From: Harmothoe impar
Lineage: Eukaryota; Annelida; Polychaeta; Phyllodocida; Polynoidae
Assembly: GCA_947462335.1 (NCBI GenBank)
Contig: OX381717.1
Location: 41,645,523-41,709,522, forward strand
Reading direction: 5' to 3'
DNA length: 64,000 nt
In this document: positions 62,631-64,000 of the stretch, piece by piece
Layout of the letters: each line of letters begins with the position of its first letter
Numbering within the stretch: position 1 is the first letter of the stretch
The notes under the pieces: generated by a model
Told to the model about the DNA's origin: nothing
Databases searched by the model: none
The model's input: the letters and a program-made list of their open reading frames with translations, nothing else
Position numbers and translations under genes: made by a program

Positions 62631-64000
62631 GTGAGTAGAGTAATATCTAACAGTACCGACACATCACCAACACCACCTACAAGAAGTTTGTAGAGAGGTG
62701 AGTAATATCTGACAGTACCGACACATCACCGACACCACCTACGAGAAGTTTGTAGAGAGGTGAGTAATATCTAACAGTACCGACACATCACCAACACCAC
62801 CTACGAGAAGTTTGTCGAGAGGTGAGTAGAGTGATATCTAACAGTACAGGCACATCACCAACACCACCTACGAGAAGTTTGTAAAGAGGTGAGTAGAGTG
62901 ATATCTAACAGTACCGACACATCACCAACACCACCTACGAGAAGTTTGTAGAGAGGTGAGTAATATCTAACAGTATAGACACATCACCAACACCACATAC
63001 GAGAAGTTTGTAGAGAGGTGAGTAGAGTGATATCTAACAGTACCGACACATCACCAACACCACCTACGAGAAGTTTGTCCAGAGGTGAGTAGAGTGATAT
63101 CTAACAGTACCGACACATCACCAACACCACCTACGAGAAGTTTGTAGAGAGGTGAGTAGAGTGATATCTAACAGTACCGACACATCACCAATACCACCTA
63201 CGAGAAGTTTGTAGAGAGGTGAGTAATATCTAACAGTATAGACACATCACCAACACCACCTAAGAGAAGTTTGTAGAGAGGTGAGGAGAGTGATATCTAA
63301 CAGTACCGACACATCACCAACACCACCTACGAGAAGTTTGTAGAGAGGTGAGTAGAGTGATATCTAACAGTACCGACACATCACCAATACCACCTACGAG
63401 AAGTTTGTAGAGAGGTGAGTAATATCTAACAGTATAGACACATCACCAACACCACCTAAGAGAAGTTTGTAGAGAGGTGAGGAGAGTGATATCTAACAGT
63501 ACCGACACATCACCAACACCACCTACGAGAAGTTTGTCCAGAGGTGAGTAGAGTGATATCTAACAGTACCGACACATCACCAACACCACCTACGAGAAGT
63601 TTGTAGAGAGGTGAGTAGAGTGATATCTAACAGTACCGACACATCACCAATACCACCTACGAGAAGTTTGTAGAGAGGTGAGTAATATCTAACAGTATAG
63701 ACACATCACCAACACCACCTAAGAGAAGTTTGTAGAGAGGTGAGGAGAGTGATATCTAACAGTACCGACACATCACCAACACCACCTACGAGAAGTTTGT
63801 AGAGAGGTGAGTAATATCTAACAGTACCGACACATCACCAACACCACCTACGAGAAGTTTGTAGAGAGGTGAGTAGAGTGATATCTAACAGTACCGACAC
63901 ATCACCAACACCACATACGAGAAGTTTGTAGAGAGGTGAGTAATATCTAACAGTATAGACACATCACCAACACCACCTACGAGAAGTTTGTAGAGAGGTG
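62583..64000 (+). repeat. 62/67-bp array made from the exon-60 end and its donor, over 20 copies
   Basis: Each unit has CACATCACCAACACCACC, TACGAGAAGTTTGTAGAGAG, the donor GTGAGT and TATCTAACAG. The first unit is the true exon end (donor at 62631); the rest are copies. Two unit lengths differ by GAGTG after the donor. The array runs past the window end. Confidence 0.95.

Overview
The window is animal genomic DNA. GC-rich exons with GT-AG borders sit in AT-rich introns crowded with small inverted-repeat transposons and minisatellites. The organism cannot be named from the sequence; an invertebrate with a compact, MITE-rich genome, perhaps marine, fits best.

One host gene covers almost the whole plus strand. 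I placed 60 exons between 220 and 62630 and they join into one reading frame of 9,800 nt (about 3,266 codons) with matching phases at every junction. It is a dynein heavy chain that starts and ends outside the window. In order it encodes the tail (220-27642), the linker (28009-39706), AAA1 (40149-45475), AAA2 (45943-51396), AAA3 (52055 to about 58659) and AAA4 (about 58496-62630). AAA1, the main ATPase of normal dyneins, has lost both Walker motifs, while the AAA2 and AAA3 P-loops look intact. This points to a DNHD1-like, probably non-motile, dynein family member.

The intron 8872-23561 holds a complete 14.2 kb LTR retroelement at 9196-23416, in the same orientation as the host gene. It belongs to the Ty3/Gypsy lineage and carries an envelope gene (errantivirus-like). 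Its 665-bp LTRs differ at two positions and are flanked by a 4-bp target duplication (CTTT). gag, pol and env are all open, so the insertion is recent. Gag-Pol appears to be made by -1 frameshifting at a GGGAAAC heptamer that touches the gag stop codon. env has its own splice acceptor and, upstream, what looks like an internal promoter with a small leader exon. Between env and the 3' LTR there is a GC-rich 202-codon gene on the opposite strand with its own TATA box, strong start context and AATAAA signal. I do not recognise its product. It is the best candidate here for something undescribed.

The other introns hold several transposon families: TTAA-flanked piggyBac-like MITEs with CCCTTTAAGG ends (more than 20 copies), a 430-bp TTAA-flanked pair, TA-flanked elements with CCGTAAA ends, and others. 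There are also several minisatellites. Two of these (25253-26035 and 62583-64000) are built from the 3' end of a dynein exon together with its 5' splice site, so each array repeats a splice donor about 20 times. No tRNA, rRNA or CRISPR was seen.
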